A DNA stretch of 11,484 bases from Alectryocaccomicrobium faecavium (GTDB lineage Bacteria > Bacillota > Clostridia > Christensenellales > Aristaeellaceae). Positions 1-6,748 of this stretch are shown here, piece by piece. Location: assembly GCA_018713425.1 (NCBI GenBank), contig DVOT01000158.1, positions 1 through 11,484 of the forward strand. The letters are read 5' to 3'. The position numbers and the translations under genes were made by a program. Below the pieces are notes generated by a model. The model had not been told where the DNA came from, did no database searches, and worked only from the letters and a program-made list of their open reading frames with translations. Positions within the stretch are counted from its first letter, which is position 1, and the number at the start of each line of letters is the position of its first letter.

Positions 1-330
1 GTGGCGCTGGGCGCCATCGGCTTGCCGGTGTTCGCGGGCCTCAAGGGCGGCATCGGCATGCTGGCCGGGGCCACGGGGGGATATTTGTGGACCTATCCCC
101 TGCTCGCGCTGGGCGCGGGGCTGGGCAAAAACCGCTGGCAACGCGCGCTGTTTTCGCTATCTGGCCTAGCCGTGCTGGAAATCGTGGGCGCGTGCCAACT
201 GGCGCATTTCACCGGCGCGCCCATCTGGCCCTATATCGCCATGTTTGTGCCCAAGGATATGATCGTGGTGCTGCTCGCCGTATTGCCGGCGGAAAAGATG
301 AGGAGGATACTCAAATGGGAGAAATTTTGA
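1..330 (+). CDS. bioY: BioY-family biotin transporter, C-terminal part (5' end outside window)
   Basis: This is the substrate-binding membrane subunit (S component) of an energy-coupling factor (ECF) transporter for biotin uptake. The frame is open from the first base, so the N-terminus is missing; about 109 residues remain of a family that is usually 180-200 residues. The visible part begins with the family motif GLPVFAG-KGGIG (residues 7-19), followed by a glycine-rich TGGYL stretch, at least two more hydrophobic segments and the P-KDM--V-LA motif (about residues 84-93) near the end. The last 16 bases overlap the start of pepF, so the two genes are probably co-transcribed and translationally coupled. 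No ECF ATPase or T-component gene is visible; BioY can use a shared module encoded elsewhere. The family assignment is strong; biotin as substrate is inferred from the family. Confidence 0.9.
   Translation: MALGAIGLPVFAGLKGGIGMLAGATGGYLWTYPLLALGAGLGKNRWQRALFSLSGLAVLEIVGACQLAHFTGAPIWPYIAMFVPKDMIVVLLAVLPAEKMRRILKWEKF
301..306 (+). promoter_or_regulatory. Ribosome binding site deciding the pepF start
   Basis: AGGAGG lies 8 bases before the ATG at 315, inside the end of bioY. It supports this start rather than the open frame that continues upstream to base 87, which runs antiframe through bioY. Confidence 0.85.
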
Positions 331-2102
331 AGCGCAGCCAGGTGCCCGTTTCTGACACTTGGAACACGCAAGACCTGTTCCACACTCCGCAGGACTGGGA
401 GGAAGCCTACGCGCAGGTGGACGCGAAGATCGCGCAACTGAGCGCCTACCAGGGCAAGCTGGGCGAGTCCGCGGCGCTGCAGGAAGCGCTGCATTTGCTC
501 ACGGACACGGAAGTGCTGCTTTCGCGCGTGTATTCCTACGCGCAACGCAACCTGGATGTGGATAGCGCCAACAGCGAGTTCCAGGCGCTTTCCGCGCGCG
601 CGCAGAGCCTGTACGTGCGCTACGCGGAAAAGAGCGCCTTCATCCAGCCCGAATTGCTGGAACAGAGCGAGGAATACCTCGCCGCCATGCGGGACGATCC
701 CGCCCTGGGCGATTACCGCATGATGTTCGACAACCTGATGCGCAACCGCGAGCACACGCTTTCCGCCGAAATGGAACAGCTCGTGGCCATGACGGGCGAA
801 ATGGGCAACGCGCCGAACAACATCTATGGCATGCTCAACACGCTGGATATGAAGTTCCCCGTCATCAAAAACGATGAAGACGAAAAGGTACGCATCACGC
901 ATTCCGGCTTTATCCCGCTGATGATGAGCCACAAGAAAAAGGTGCGCCGCGCCGCGTTCGAAGGATTGTACGGCACATACCAGAAATTCGAAAACACCTT
1001 CCCGGCGATCTACCAGGCCAGCGTGCAGGGCGACGTGTTCTATGCCCGGGCGGGCAAATTTGCCTCCGCGCTGGAAGCCAAGCTGTTCCCGGACAACGTA
1101 CCCCTCGCGCTGTATGACAACTTGATCGCGGCCGTGCGGCGACACGTAGGCGGACTGAACCGCTTTGTTTCCCTCAACGCGCGCCTCAACGGCATCAAGA
1201 AACCCAGCATGGTGGACGTGTACGTACCGCCCAAACTGGGCTTTGACATCGCGCTGGATTTCCGCGAGGCCTACGCGCTGGTGGTCGATTGCCTGCGCCC
1301 GCTGGGCGAGGATTATCAGGCCGTGCTGCGCCGCGCGCTCGACGAGCGCTGGATCGACCCCTACGAGAACGAGGGCAAGCGCTCCGGCGCCTATTCGGCG
1401 GACGCTTACGGCGTGCATCCCTTTGTGCTGATGAACTACAAGCCGGATCTGGACCACCTGCTGACCATCGCGCACGAAATGGGCCACGCCATGCATAGCT
1501 ACCTGAGCAATGCCAAGCAGCCCGCCGCCATGGCCGATTACTCGCTATTTGTGGCGGAGGTGGCCAGCACCTGCAACGAAGTGCTCGTGCTGCTGGAGCT
1601 GATGCAGCGCCACCCCGAAGGCGAGGCCTTCCTGCTCTACACGCTGCTCGATAGCTTCCGCACCACCCTCTTCCGGCAGACGATGTTCGCCGAGTTCGAA
1701 AAGGAATCCCACCGCATGGCGGAGGCGGGCGAACCGCTCACCGCGAAATCGCTCAACGCCGTGCATGCCCGCCTGAACGCGGAATACTACCCCTCGCTGG
1801 AACAGCCCGAATTGATCGCCTACGAGTGGATGCGCATCCCGCACTTCTACCGTTCGTTCTATGTCTACAAATATGCCACGGGCTTCTCCGCGGCCATGGC
1901 CATCGCCAGCAAAATCCGCAAAGAGGGCGCGCCCATGGTGAAAAAGTACAAGGACTTCCTCTCGGCGGGCGGCAGCGTGTACCCGATCGACGCGCTCAAG
2001 CTGGCGGATGTGGATATGTCCACCGGCGAACCCGTGGAACAAGCCTTGCAAATGTTCGAATCCCTGCTCGACCGCTACGAAACCGTGGTAAAAGGCAAAT
2101 AA
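315..2102 (+). CDS. pepF: Oligoendopeptidase F, M3-family zinc metallopeptidase
   Basis: This cytoplasmic thimet-like zinc endopeptidase cleaves short peptides (about 7-17 residues in characterised PepF enzymes) and probably helps recycle peptides. The protein is 595 residues, the normal PepF length of about 600. Residues 1-200 are the alpha-helical N-terminal region. The catalytic M3 domain contains the zinc motif HEMGH (H387, E388, H391), and E415 in the FVAEVAS segment 24 residues later is the expected third zinc ligand. The upstream segment with G-RSGAYS-----HPFVLMNY and the C-terminal tyrosine-rich substrate region (Y-YKYATGFSAA) are also typical. There is no signal peptide. The start is fixed by AGGAGG at 301-306. 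The gene overlaps bioY by 16 bases and ends just before a strong hairpin at 2113-2136. All key residues are present. Confidence 0.96.
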   Translation: MGEILKRSQVPVSDTWNTQDLFHTPQDWEEAYAQVDAKIAQLSAYQGKLGESAALQEALHLLTDTEVLLSRVYSYAQRNLDVDSANSEFQALSARAQSLYVRYAEKSAFIQPELLEQSEEYLAAMRDDPALGDYRMMFDNLMRNREHTLSAEMEQLVAMTGEMGNAPNNIYGMLNTLDMKFPVIKNDEDEKVRITHSGFIPLMMSHKKKVRRAAFEGLYGTYQKFENTFPAIYQASVQGDVFYARAGKFASALEAKLFPDNVPLALYDNLIAAVRRHVGGLNRFVSLNARLNGIKKPSMVDVYVPPKLGFDIALDFREAYALVVDCLRPLGEDYQAVLRRALDERWIDPYENEGKRSGAYSADAYGVHPFVLMNYKPDLDHLLTIAHEMGHAMHSYLSNAKQPAAMADYSLFVAEVASTCNEVLVLLELMQRHPEGEAFLLYTLLDSFRTTLFRQTMFAEFEKESHRMAEAGEPLTAKSLNAVHARLNAEYYPSLEQPELIAYEWMRIPHFYRSFYVYKYATGFSAAMAIASKIRKEGAPMVKKYKDFLSAGGSVYPIDALKLADVDMSTGEPVEQALQMFESLLDRYETVVKGK

Positions 2103-2106
2103 TCGC

Positions 2107-2142
2107 CATTGCGGGCCGCCTCAAACGAGGCGGCCCACAATG
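2107..2142. terminator. Bidirectional hairpin between convergent pepF and GNAT genes
   Basis: A perfect 10-bp stem, GGGCCGCCTC (2113-2122) with GAGGCGGCCC (2127-2136), closes an AAAC loop. It is extended outward by CATTG/CAATG after one mismatch. It lies directly after the pepF stop and 50 bases beyond the end of the convergent acetyltransferase gene, so it could end both units. No run of T follows on either strand, so termination is inferred from position and stem strength. Confidence 0.75.
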
Positions 2143-2192
2143 CTATATTCCAATTCCAAAATAACAGCGAAAAACAAACTTCCGCCACGCTT

Positions 2193-2750
2193 TCATCGCT
2201 CTTTTCCCAGCATCTTTTGAATCAGCTCCCACGCTTCCGGGGGATCGGAGGGCGCGGGCGCGAAGCCATAGGTTTGATATATGTGAATTGCCAGGTAGCT
2301 CCAGGACTGCGTCACCAAAAATACGCGCCCAGTAAGGCCCAACTCATCGTACCGACGGAACAGGCGCGAAAGCATCGCCTTGGCAATGCCCTTGCCCTCG
2401 TGCGCGGGCAATACGCCCACCCAGTGGATCCGCGCCAGGGATTCGCCTTCCCATTCGCTCTGCCACAAAGTGGCGGTGGCAACCACGTCTCCCGCCCCAT
2501 CGCGCACAAACAGCATGCGTTCCCGGGTGAGCGGCAGGTTTTCGCGGAATTCCCGGAAGCACTCCAGCGCGCGCTCGCGCGAATCCGCCATGCCCGTTTC
2601 CACCAGAATGCGCGCCCAATCCTCTTCCATGCCGTCCGTGTACCCCGCGAAGGCATATCCCGCGAGCAACGCCGCGCCGCGCGGCGCGCGCTGGGGTGCG
2701 GCGCACACCATATTCACCGAATAATAGGGAATCGATTTGTCCAGGCCCAT
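2193..2750 (-). CDS. GNAT-family N-acetyltransferase
   Basis: The predicted 185-residue cytoplasmic acetyl-CoA-dependent acetyltransferase has an unknown acceptor. The GNAT core is in the second half: beta-4 and motif A, IHWVGVLPAHEGKGIAKAML (residues 108-127), which carries the acetyl-CoA pyrophosphate loop EGKGIA, followed by the motif B region ending in Y-TYGF (158-163). The first position of the Q/R-x-x-G-x-G/A loop is Glu rather than Gln/Arg, a modest deviation. ATG at 2750 is chosen because the upstream in-frame extension overlaps the hutP-like gene and does not resemble protein; a GGAGAAAGGATCAGGGA stretch precedes this ATG. It is the last gene of the minus-strand operon, 40 bases after the HutP-family gene. 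The family is clear; the substrate cannot be read from the sequence. Confidence 0.88.
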   Translation of the reverse strand: MGLDKSIPYYSVNMVCAAPQRAPRGAALLAGYAFAGYTDGMEEDWARILVETGMADSRERALECFREFRENLPLTRERMLFVRDGAGDVVATATLWQSEWEGESLARIHWVGVLPAHEGKGIAKAMLSRLFRRYDELGLTGRVFLVTQSWSYLAIHIYQTYGFAPAPSDPPEAWELIQKMLGKER

Positions 2751-2790
2751 AAATTTCCCTGATCCTTTCTCCGCGCTGCCCACACAAGCG

Positions 2791-3219
2791 CTATATTGCC
2801 CGGTGTCCCAGGCCGATGGCGACCTCGTTGAACTGCAAGAGACCAATGCCAAAGAATACGGCCACCGCCACGTTGTTGCCCGAACGCGCGATGCCAATCT
2901 TGCCGCCCACGCTCAAGCCGATAGCCTTAGTGGTCACCTGCGAGAGCGCCTCGCGGGTCGCGCCCGCCACGGAGCCTTCCTCGCGGTATTCCGTAGTGGA
3001 AATCACGCCTTCCCGCTTGGCCGCCACCACAGCGCGCTCCACCACGCGGGTGATCGCCTGCAAAAAATCGCCGCCATAGTCCACCGCCGCGGCGCGCACA
3101 TCCTCCTGCGCGAACTGCTGCTTCATTTCGCGCTCTTCTTCGCGCGAGCGCGTCAGGCACATGATGATCGCAGCGCGCGATACCGTTTTGCTGCCGCTGA
3201 TGTTGTTGTTATCGAGCAA
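2791..3219 (-). CDS. HutP-family protein (clostridial type, lacking two metal-ligand histidines)
   Basis: The predicted protein has 142 residues, close to Bacillus subtilis HutP (148), the histidine- and Mg-dependent RNA-binding antiterminator of the hut operon. From residue 70, EGVIS-TEYREE-S-A-ATREAL aligns without gaps to the HutP segment SGVIQ-EGYRES-A-Y-ATMEAL. In that alignment Bacillus H73 and H77 become G82 and G86. The only histidine in the whole protein is H139, near the C-terminus (GLGHRAI). Other visible blocks are AVDYGGDF (45-52), ERAVVAAKREG (61-71) and VGGKIGIAR (104-112), which I recognise as the clostridial branch of the family. The start is TTG at 3219, supported by a perfect AGGAGG (3226-3231) six bases upstream and inside the previous gene. 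No hut catabolic genes are present. Family membership is good; an antiterminator function, and histidine as ligand, are unproven. Confidence 0.87.
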   Translation of the reverse strand: MLDNNNISGSKTVSRAAIIMCLTRSREEEREMKQQFAQEDVRAAAVDYGGDFLQAITRVVERAVVAAKREGVISTTEYREEGSVAGATREALSQVTTKAIGLSVGGKIGIARSGNNVAVAVFFGIGLLQFNEVAIGLGHRAI

Positions 3220-3220
3220 G

Positions 3221-4453
3221 CTAACCCTCCTTTGCCGCCGAAGCGCCCGCCAACGCGCCCGTGGAAAACGCGATTTGTAAATTAAAGCCGCCAGTCAGCG
3301 CGTCCACATCCAGCACCTCGCCCGCAAAATACAGCCCCGGCAACAGGCGGGATTCCAACGTGGAGGGATTGACTTCCTTCACTTGCACGCCGCCGCGCGT
3401 GATCACCGCCTCTTCCATGCCGCGCGTTCCTTTTACCGTGAGCGGAACCGCCTTCATCAACTTGACCAACTGCTTGCGCTGCGCCGCCGTCACCGAATGC
3501 ACGGGCATATAGGGCGATATGTCCGCCAGGCGCAAGAGCATCTGCCCCAGGCTGTGCGGCTCCAGCCCGTCCATCACCGTGCTGATTTGGCAATTCTTCG
3601 CCGCGGCAAAGTCCCTCAGCAGGCGCTTATCCAGCGTACCCTCATCCAGCGCGGGCTTCAAATCCAAGGAAAGCCGCACCTCTCCTTCCTCTGGCAGCAG
3701 GCTGGAAAGCGTGAGCACCAGCGGGCCGGAAATGCCAAAATGGGTAAACAGCATTTCCCCCATCTCGGAATAAAAGCGCTTGCCGCCCGCTACGCACGCA
3801 CTGAGGCGCACGTTCTTCAGGCTCAGGCCCATCAGTTCCGCGCACCACGATTCCTTCGTCTCAATGGGCACGAGCGCGGGCCGGCATGGCACGATCGTGT
3901 GCCCCGCCGCGCGCGCCAGCGCGTAACCATCGCCCGTGGAACCGGTGGAAGGATAGCTCGCGCCGCCCGTGGCCACGACCACCGCGTCCAGAGCGAGGGA
4001 TTCCCCGCCTTCTAGATGGACGCCCGCCACGCGGCCATTTTCGCAAGAAATGCTCTCCACGCGCGCGCCAAAGCGCACCGCCACGCCCAGCCGCCGCAAT
4101 TCCCGGCTGAGCGCGCCCGTCACATCGCTGGCCTTATCCGAAACCGGAAAGGCGCGGTCGCCCCGCTCCACCTTCATGGGGCAGCCCAGCGATTCCAACA
4201 AATCCAAAAGTTGCAAGTTGCTCAGGCGGGCAAACGAGGCGTACAAAAAGCGGGGATTGCGCACGATGTTCTTGAAAAACGCCTCTTTGTCACAGGCGTT
4301 GGTGGCGTTGCAGCGGCCCTTGCCCGTGATGTAAATCTTCTTACCCAGTTTTTCGTTCCGCTCCAAAATAGTAACGCGCGCGCCCGCGCGCGCGGCAAAT
4401 AGAGCGGCGAGCATTCCTGCCGCGCCGCCGCCAATGATTCCCACGTGTTTCAT
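3221..4453 (-). CDS. NAD(P)/FAD-dependent oxidoreductase, HI0933/YhiN/BaiN family
   Basis: This is a cytoplasmic flavoprotein of 410 residues, the usual family length. The N-terminal FAD-binding Rossmann motif is GGGAAG (G8, G10, G13), with E31 at the end of beta-2 positioned for the ribose. The family signature TGKGRCNATN is at residues 43-52. Near the C-terminus are GMEEAVITRGGV and GLYFAGEVLDVDALTGGFNLQ, the second FAD-binding region. Databases often label members 'aminoacetone oxidase family' or BaiN; BaiN of Clostridium scindens was linked to bile acid dehydroxylation, but most members have no known substrate and no bai genes occur here. Its ATG overlaps the rpiR stop by four bases (ATGA, 4450-4453), and its stop is one base before the HutP-family start, so translation is probably coupled through all three genes. 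Confidence 0.93.
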   Translation of the reverse strand: MKHVGIIGGGAAGMLAALFAARAGARVTILERNEKLGKKIYITGKGRCNATNACDKEAFFKNIVRNPRFLYASFARLSNLQLLDLLESLGCPMKVERGDRAFPVSDKASDVTGALSRELRRLGVAVRFGARVESISCENGRVAGVHLEGGESLALDAVVVATGGASYPSTGSTGDGYALARAAGHTIVPCRPALVPIETKESWCAELMGLSLKNVRLSACVAGGKRFYSEMGEMLFTHFGISGPLVLTLSSLLPEEGEVRLSLDLKPALDEGTLDKRLLRDFAAAKNCQISTVMDGLEPHSLGQMLLRLADISPYMPVHSVTAAQRKQLVKLMKAVPLTVKGTRGMEEAVITRGGVQVKEVNPSTLESRLLPGLYFAGEVLDVDALTGGFNLQIAFSTGALAGASAAKEG

Positions 4454-5319
4454 GCTTCCGAACCCTTTCCCAAATACACCTTATATTCCGACCAAATGCC
4501 TTCCAACTGGTCGAAATACTGCGCCACCTGCTGCCGCCTGCGCTGGCCCAAAGCCACGATCAACGCATTGATCAGCGAAAGCGGCGCGCACAGCGAATCC
4601 ACAAACGAAGCCATGTCGCTCTTGGCCATCAGGCACAGATCCGCCACGGAATGCAGCGGGGAAAGCGGCCCATCGGTGATGGCGAGCAGCGAAGCCCCGC
4701 GATTTTTGGCCAATTCCATCGCTTCCAACGTGCGCGAGGTATAGCGCGGAAACGATATGCCGATGAGCAAGTCCTCATCGTTGATGCGCATGATCTGCTC
4801 AAAAACGTCGCTGATGCCGGAGGTGACCAGCGTGACGTTGGGAAATATGTATTTCAAATAATGCGACAGGAACTGCGCCAGCGGCGCGCTCGCGCGCAGC
4901 CCCAGCACATAAATGTGCCGCGCCTGCAAAATTTTGTCGATCGCCGCTTCAAACACGTGGATGTCGATTTCGTCCATCGTCGCGCGGATGTTTTGCATAT
5001 CCGCCTTGAGCACCTTGGCCAGCACCTGCGAATGGTCCATATCCGAGGTCATTTCAAACCGCTGCGACGCCGTGAGCCGATGCCGGATCAATTCCTGTAG
5101 CGCCTTCTGCAGCTGCGGATAGCCCTCATATCCCAGCGCGGCGGCAAAACGCACCACCGTGGATTCCGAAACGCCCACATATTGTCCCAGCTTGGACGCC
5201 GTCATAAAAGCCGCTTTATCATAATGTTGCACAATGCACTCGGCAATCCGCCGGTGGCTCTTGGACAATTTTTTCCCGCTCTGATTCAGCCTCGCAATCA
5301 ATTCCTGCGTGTTCTCCAT
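4450..5319 (-). CDS. RpiR/MurR-family transcriptional regulator (HTH + SIS domain)
   Basis: The predicted DNA-binding regulator has 289 residues, typical for the family. The N-terminal RpiR-type helix-turn-helix domain covers about residues 1-78, with the recognition region TASKLGQYVGVSESTVVRFA at 40-59. A SIS phosphosugar-binding domain covers about 125-258 (IYVLGLRASAPLAQFL, LLIGISFPRYTSRTLEA). Such proteins sense a sugar phosphate and control genes for sugar or amino-sugar use. ATG at 5319 is preferred: GGAGG at 5331-5335 is about 11 bases upstream, whereas the ATG at 5328 is only two bases from it and the TTG at 5337 overlaps it. It is the first gene of the four-gene operon and follows, on the same strand, an isomerase/epimerase-like gene that is a plausible target. 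The ligand is unknown. Confidence 0.93.
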   Translation of the reverse strand: MENTQELIARLNQSGKKLSKSHRRIAECIVQHYDKAAFMTASKLGQYVGVSESTVVRFAAALGYEGYPQLQKALQELIRHRLTASQRFEMTSDMDHSQVLAKVLKADMQNIRATMDEIDIHVFEAAIDKILQARHIYVLGLRASAPLAQFLSHYLKYIFPNVTLVTSGISDVFEQIMRINDEDLLIGISFPRYTSRTLEAMELAKNRGASLLAITDGPLSPLHSVADLCLMAKSDMASFVDSLCAPLSLINALIVALGQRRRQQVAQYFDQLEGIWSEYKVYLGKGSEA

Positions 5320-5372
5320 GGCAGCCATTTCCTCCAACTACCAGCGCTCTGCCGCGCCAGTCCTCTACACTT

Positions 5373-5401
5373 AGTATAACGCATTTATGACCAATTTGCA
5401 A
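5373..5401 (-). promoter_or_regulatory. Sigma-A-type promoter of the rpiR operon
   Basis: Read on the minus strand, the -35 box is TTGCAA (5396-5401), then a 17-base spacer and the -10 box TATACT (5373-5378). The transcript would start near 5366, about 47 bases before the chosen rpiR ATG. A CGCATTT element (5380-5386 on the plus strand) sits inside the spacer and recurs upstream, which would suit autoregulation. Confidence 0.75.
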
Positions 5402-5466
5402 GCCAAAAGTGGGCATTTCTCATTTTTCTATATTAAGAAGCGCATTTTGCTTAGAAATACGCATTT
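5380..5466. repeat. Four short GCATTT elements upstream of the rpiR promoter
   Basis: On the plus strand GCATTT occurs at 5381-5386, 5413-5418, 5442-5447 and 5461-5466, three of them preceded by C. The last copy belongs to a near-palindrome, AAATACGCATTT (5455-5466, 10 of 12 positions symmetrical). They span the promoter spacer and the AT-rich stretch between the isomerase stop and rpiR, where a regulator could bind. Base composition alone could explain some copies. Confidence 0.35.
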
Positions 5467-5487
5467 TTTGAGCGCTGCAATATCGTT

Positions 5488-6375
5488 TTATGCAGGCGTC
5501 CGCCCGCCATCCGCCTCCGCAAGCCGCGCGCGCAAAAACGCCGCGCTTTTGCGGATCGCTCCCTCTTCATAGGCGCCGTGCAGCACCATATCCCCCTGGT
5601 AGCCCACGCGCGCGAGGCTTTGCAAAAAGAACGGAAAATCCACGATACCTTCGCCCGCCGGGCAAAAATCAATGCCCGCCGATTCCCGAATGTCCTTGCC
5701 GTGCGCGAGCGCGATATCGCTCCCCAGCAGCGCGAACGCCTCCTCTATGGTTTCGCGCACAAAGCGGGGATGCGCCCTGCCCACGTGGAAGAGGTTGGCG
5801 CAATCCATGATGATCTTAAGCGAATCGGATCCGCACGCGTCTAACAGATCCCGCGCGCGCCGCGGCGTATTCACCACGTTGCTCGCTTCCACTTCTACGC
5901 CCAGCACAAGGCCCAGCGCGCATGCCTGGGGCAACAGTTGCTCCACGCCTTCCAGCATATCGCGCCACGCCTGGGCCGAGTCGTTCTCCGGCGAAACTTG
6001 CCACAGCGAATCGCGGTTGCGCGTGCCCGTACACAAAGATACCATGCCCGCGCCCAGTTCCGCGGCCGCCCGCGCGAGGAGCGCGAAACGGCGCGCGCCT
6101 TCTTGTCGCACCGCCGCATCCGGATGGGCCATGTTGTAGGTGCCGTTCACCGCCACAATTTCCAGCCCATAACGTCGCGCGCAATCGCGCGTCAGCCGCA
6201 CCGTTTCCGGCGCGATGGCGGGCGGAATTTCCCAATCGCCGCGCGCCGCGTAGCCGGATTCCACAAGCGAAGCAAAGCTAAGCTGCACGCATTCAAAGCC
6301 CATTTCCGCCATATTCCGAAACAACGTTTCCGCCTTTGCCGGCGCAAAGTCCGTTGTGCAAATGCCCAGCCGCAT
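5488..6375 (-). CDS. Sugar phosphate isomerase/epimerase family TIM-barrel protein
   Basis: This 295-residue cytoplasmic protein belongs to the xylose-isomerase-like TIM-barrel superfamily (AP endonuclease 2 fold), whose members isomerise or epimerise sugars, inositols or related compounds using a divalent metal. The start MRLGICTTDF is the usual first strand. Candidate metal and substrate residues are E161 (GVEVEAS), D191 (IIMDCANLF), H225 (ALAHGKD) and H266 (MVLHGAYEE), together with the GEGIVDFP loop at 241-248. The final barrel position, often Glu, is His here. ATG at 6375 is set by GGAGGGG (6382-6388) six bases upstream; the longer in-frame extension crosses the promoter and is not coding. 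It has its own promoter and lies 168 bases upstream of rpiR on the same strand. The exact substrate is unknown. Confidence 0.88.
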   Translation of the reverse strand: MRLGICTTDFAPAKAETLFRNMAEMGFECVQLSFASLVESGYAARGDWEIPPAIAPETVRLTRDCARRYGLEIVAVNGTYNMAHPDAAVRQEGARRFALLARAAAELGAGMVSLCTGTRNRDSLWQVSPENDSAQAWRDMLEGVEQLLPQACALGLVLGVEVEASNVVNTPRRARDLLDACGSDSLKIIMDCANLFHVGRAHPRFVRETIEEAFALLGSDIALAHGKDIRESAGIDFCPAGEGIVDFPFFLQSLARVGYQGDMVLHGAYEEGAIRKSAAFLRARLAEADGGRTPA

Positions 6376-6408
6376 CTTATTCCCCTCCGCCCACCAATTC
6401 TTACGGAT

Positions 6409-6437
6409 ATTATACCAGATCCCCGCACCGTTGGCAA
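6409..6437 (-). promoter_or_regulatory. Near-consensus promoter of the isomerase/epimerase gene
   Basis: On the minus strand, TTGCCA (6432-6437) is separated by 17 bases from a perfect TATAAT (6409-6414), which is preceded by TGG, an extended -10. Transcription would begin near 6402, leaving a leader of about 27 bases before the ATG, with the Shine-Dalgarno sequence inside it. This is the strongest promoter match in the window. Confidence 0.88.
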
Positions 6438-6640
6438 CGCATGTCCAGCAAAAGATGGAGAAAAATGGCTCCGCGAAAAACAGCGGTGGAAACGAAGCAG
6501 AGGAAAGCGTCCGCAAATATCCTGCTCCTGCCAGTACAGCTTGCCCGGTTCAAGTGGTTGCGGTGACTTTATTCGAACGGTTTCAAGCGCCTTTCCCCCT
6601 TGGTCTTACATCTATTATAGCGCTACAATTTGTTGTCTAT
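6438..6640. other. Intergenic region without a convincing gene
   Basis: This is the middle of the 427-base gap between the isomerase and the secreted acidic protein. It is less GC-rich than its surroundings. The only candidate reading frame with a ribosome binding site is a 33-codon plus-strand frame (6465-6566, GGAG four bases before ATG) encoding a basic peptide that I do not recognise. A short perfect palindrome, TAGCGCTA (6618-6625), is present. I see no tRNA, no riboswitch I can name and no repeat. Confidence 0.5.
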
Positions 6641-6686
6641 AAAGCGCAAAATCGCGCTTTACAAAAAAGCGAACCTGTGCTATGAT
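6641..6686 (+). promoter_or_regulatory. Promoter of the acidic secreted protein with inverted repeat over -35
   Basis: TTTACA (6658-6663) is followed after exactly 17 bases by TATGAT (6681-6686), which is preceded by TGC, an extended -10. The -35 box shares its first three bases with a perfect inverted repeat, AAAGCGC (6641-6647), spacer AAAATC, GCGCTTT (6654-6660). This could be an operator at which a bound protein blocks polymerase. The transcript would start near 6693 and carry a leader of about 110 bases. Confidence 0.7.
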
Positions 6687-6748
6687 GAATGTAAAGAGAA
6701 GAGCATCCCCGCGAATCTTACGATGCGGCGAGCCCATGCCCAGGGAGA

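Noticed and set aside
231..1496. Long minus-strand open frame antisense to pepF
   Set aside because: The translation is rich in His, Val, Arg and Gln with no family features, and the plus-strand frame is an unmistakable peptidase. High GC content makes antisense stops rare.
2751..2897. N-terminal extension of the acetyltransferase into the HutP-like gene
   Set aside because: It would overlap the upstream gene by about 100 bases and has no resemblance to GNAT proteins; the ATG at 2750 has a purine-rich ribosome binding region.
2109..3285. Plus-strand frames across the GNAT and HutP-like genes
   Set aside because: They mirror two recognisable minus-strand genes, lack ribosome binding sites and have compositionally odd translations.
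6376..6516. N-terminal extension of the isomerase gene to 6516
   Set aside because: The extension crosses a near-consensus promoter and its translation is unlike the family; the ATG at 6375 has an ideal ribosome binding site and begins with the first barrel strand.
6535..6570. GGTTCAAGT resembling a tRNA T-arm
   Set aside because: The flanking bases cannot form the 5-bp T stem and no acceptor, D or anticodon arms surround it.
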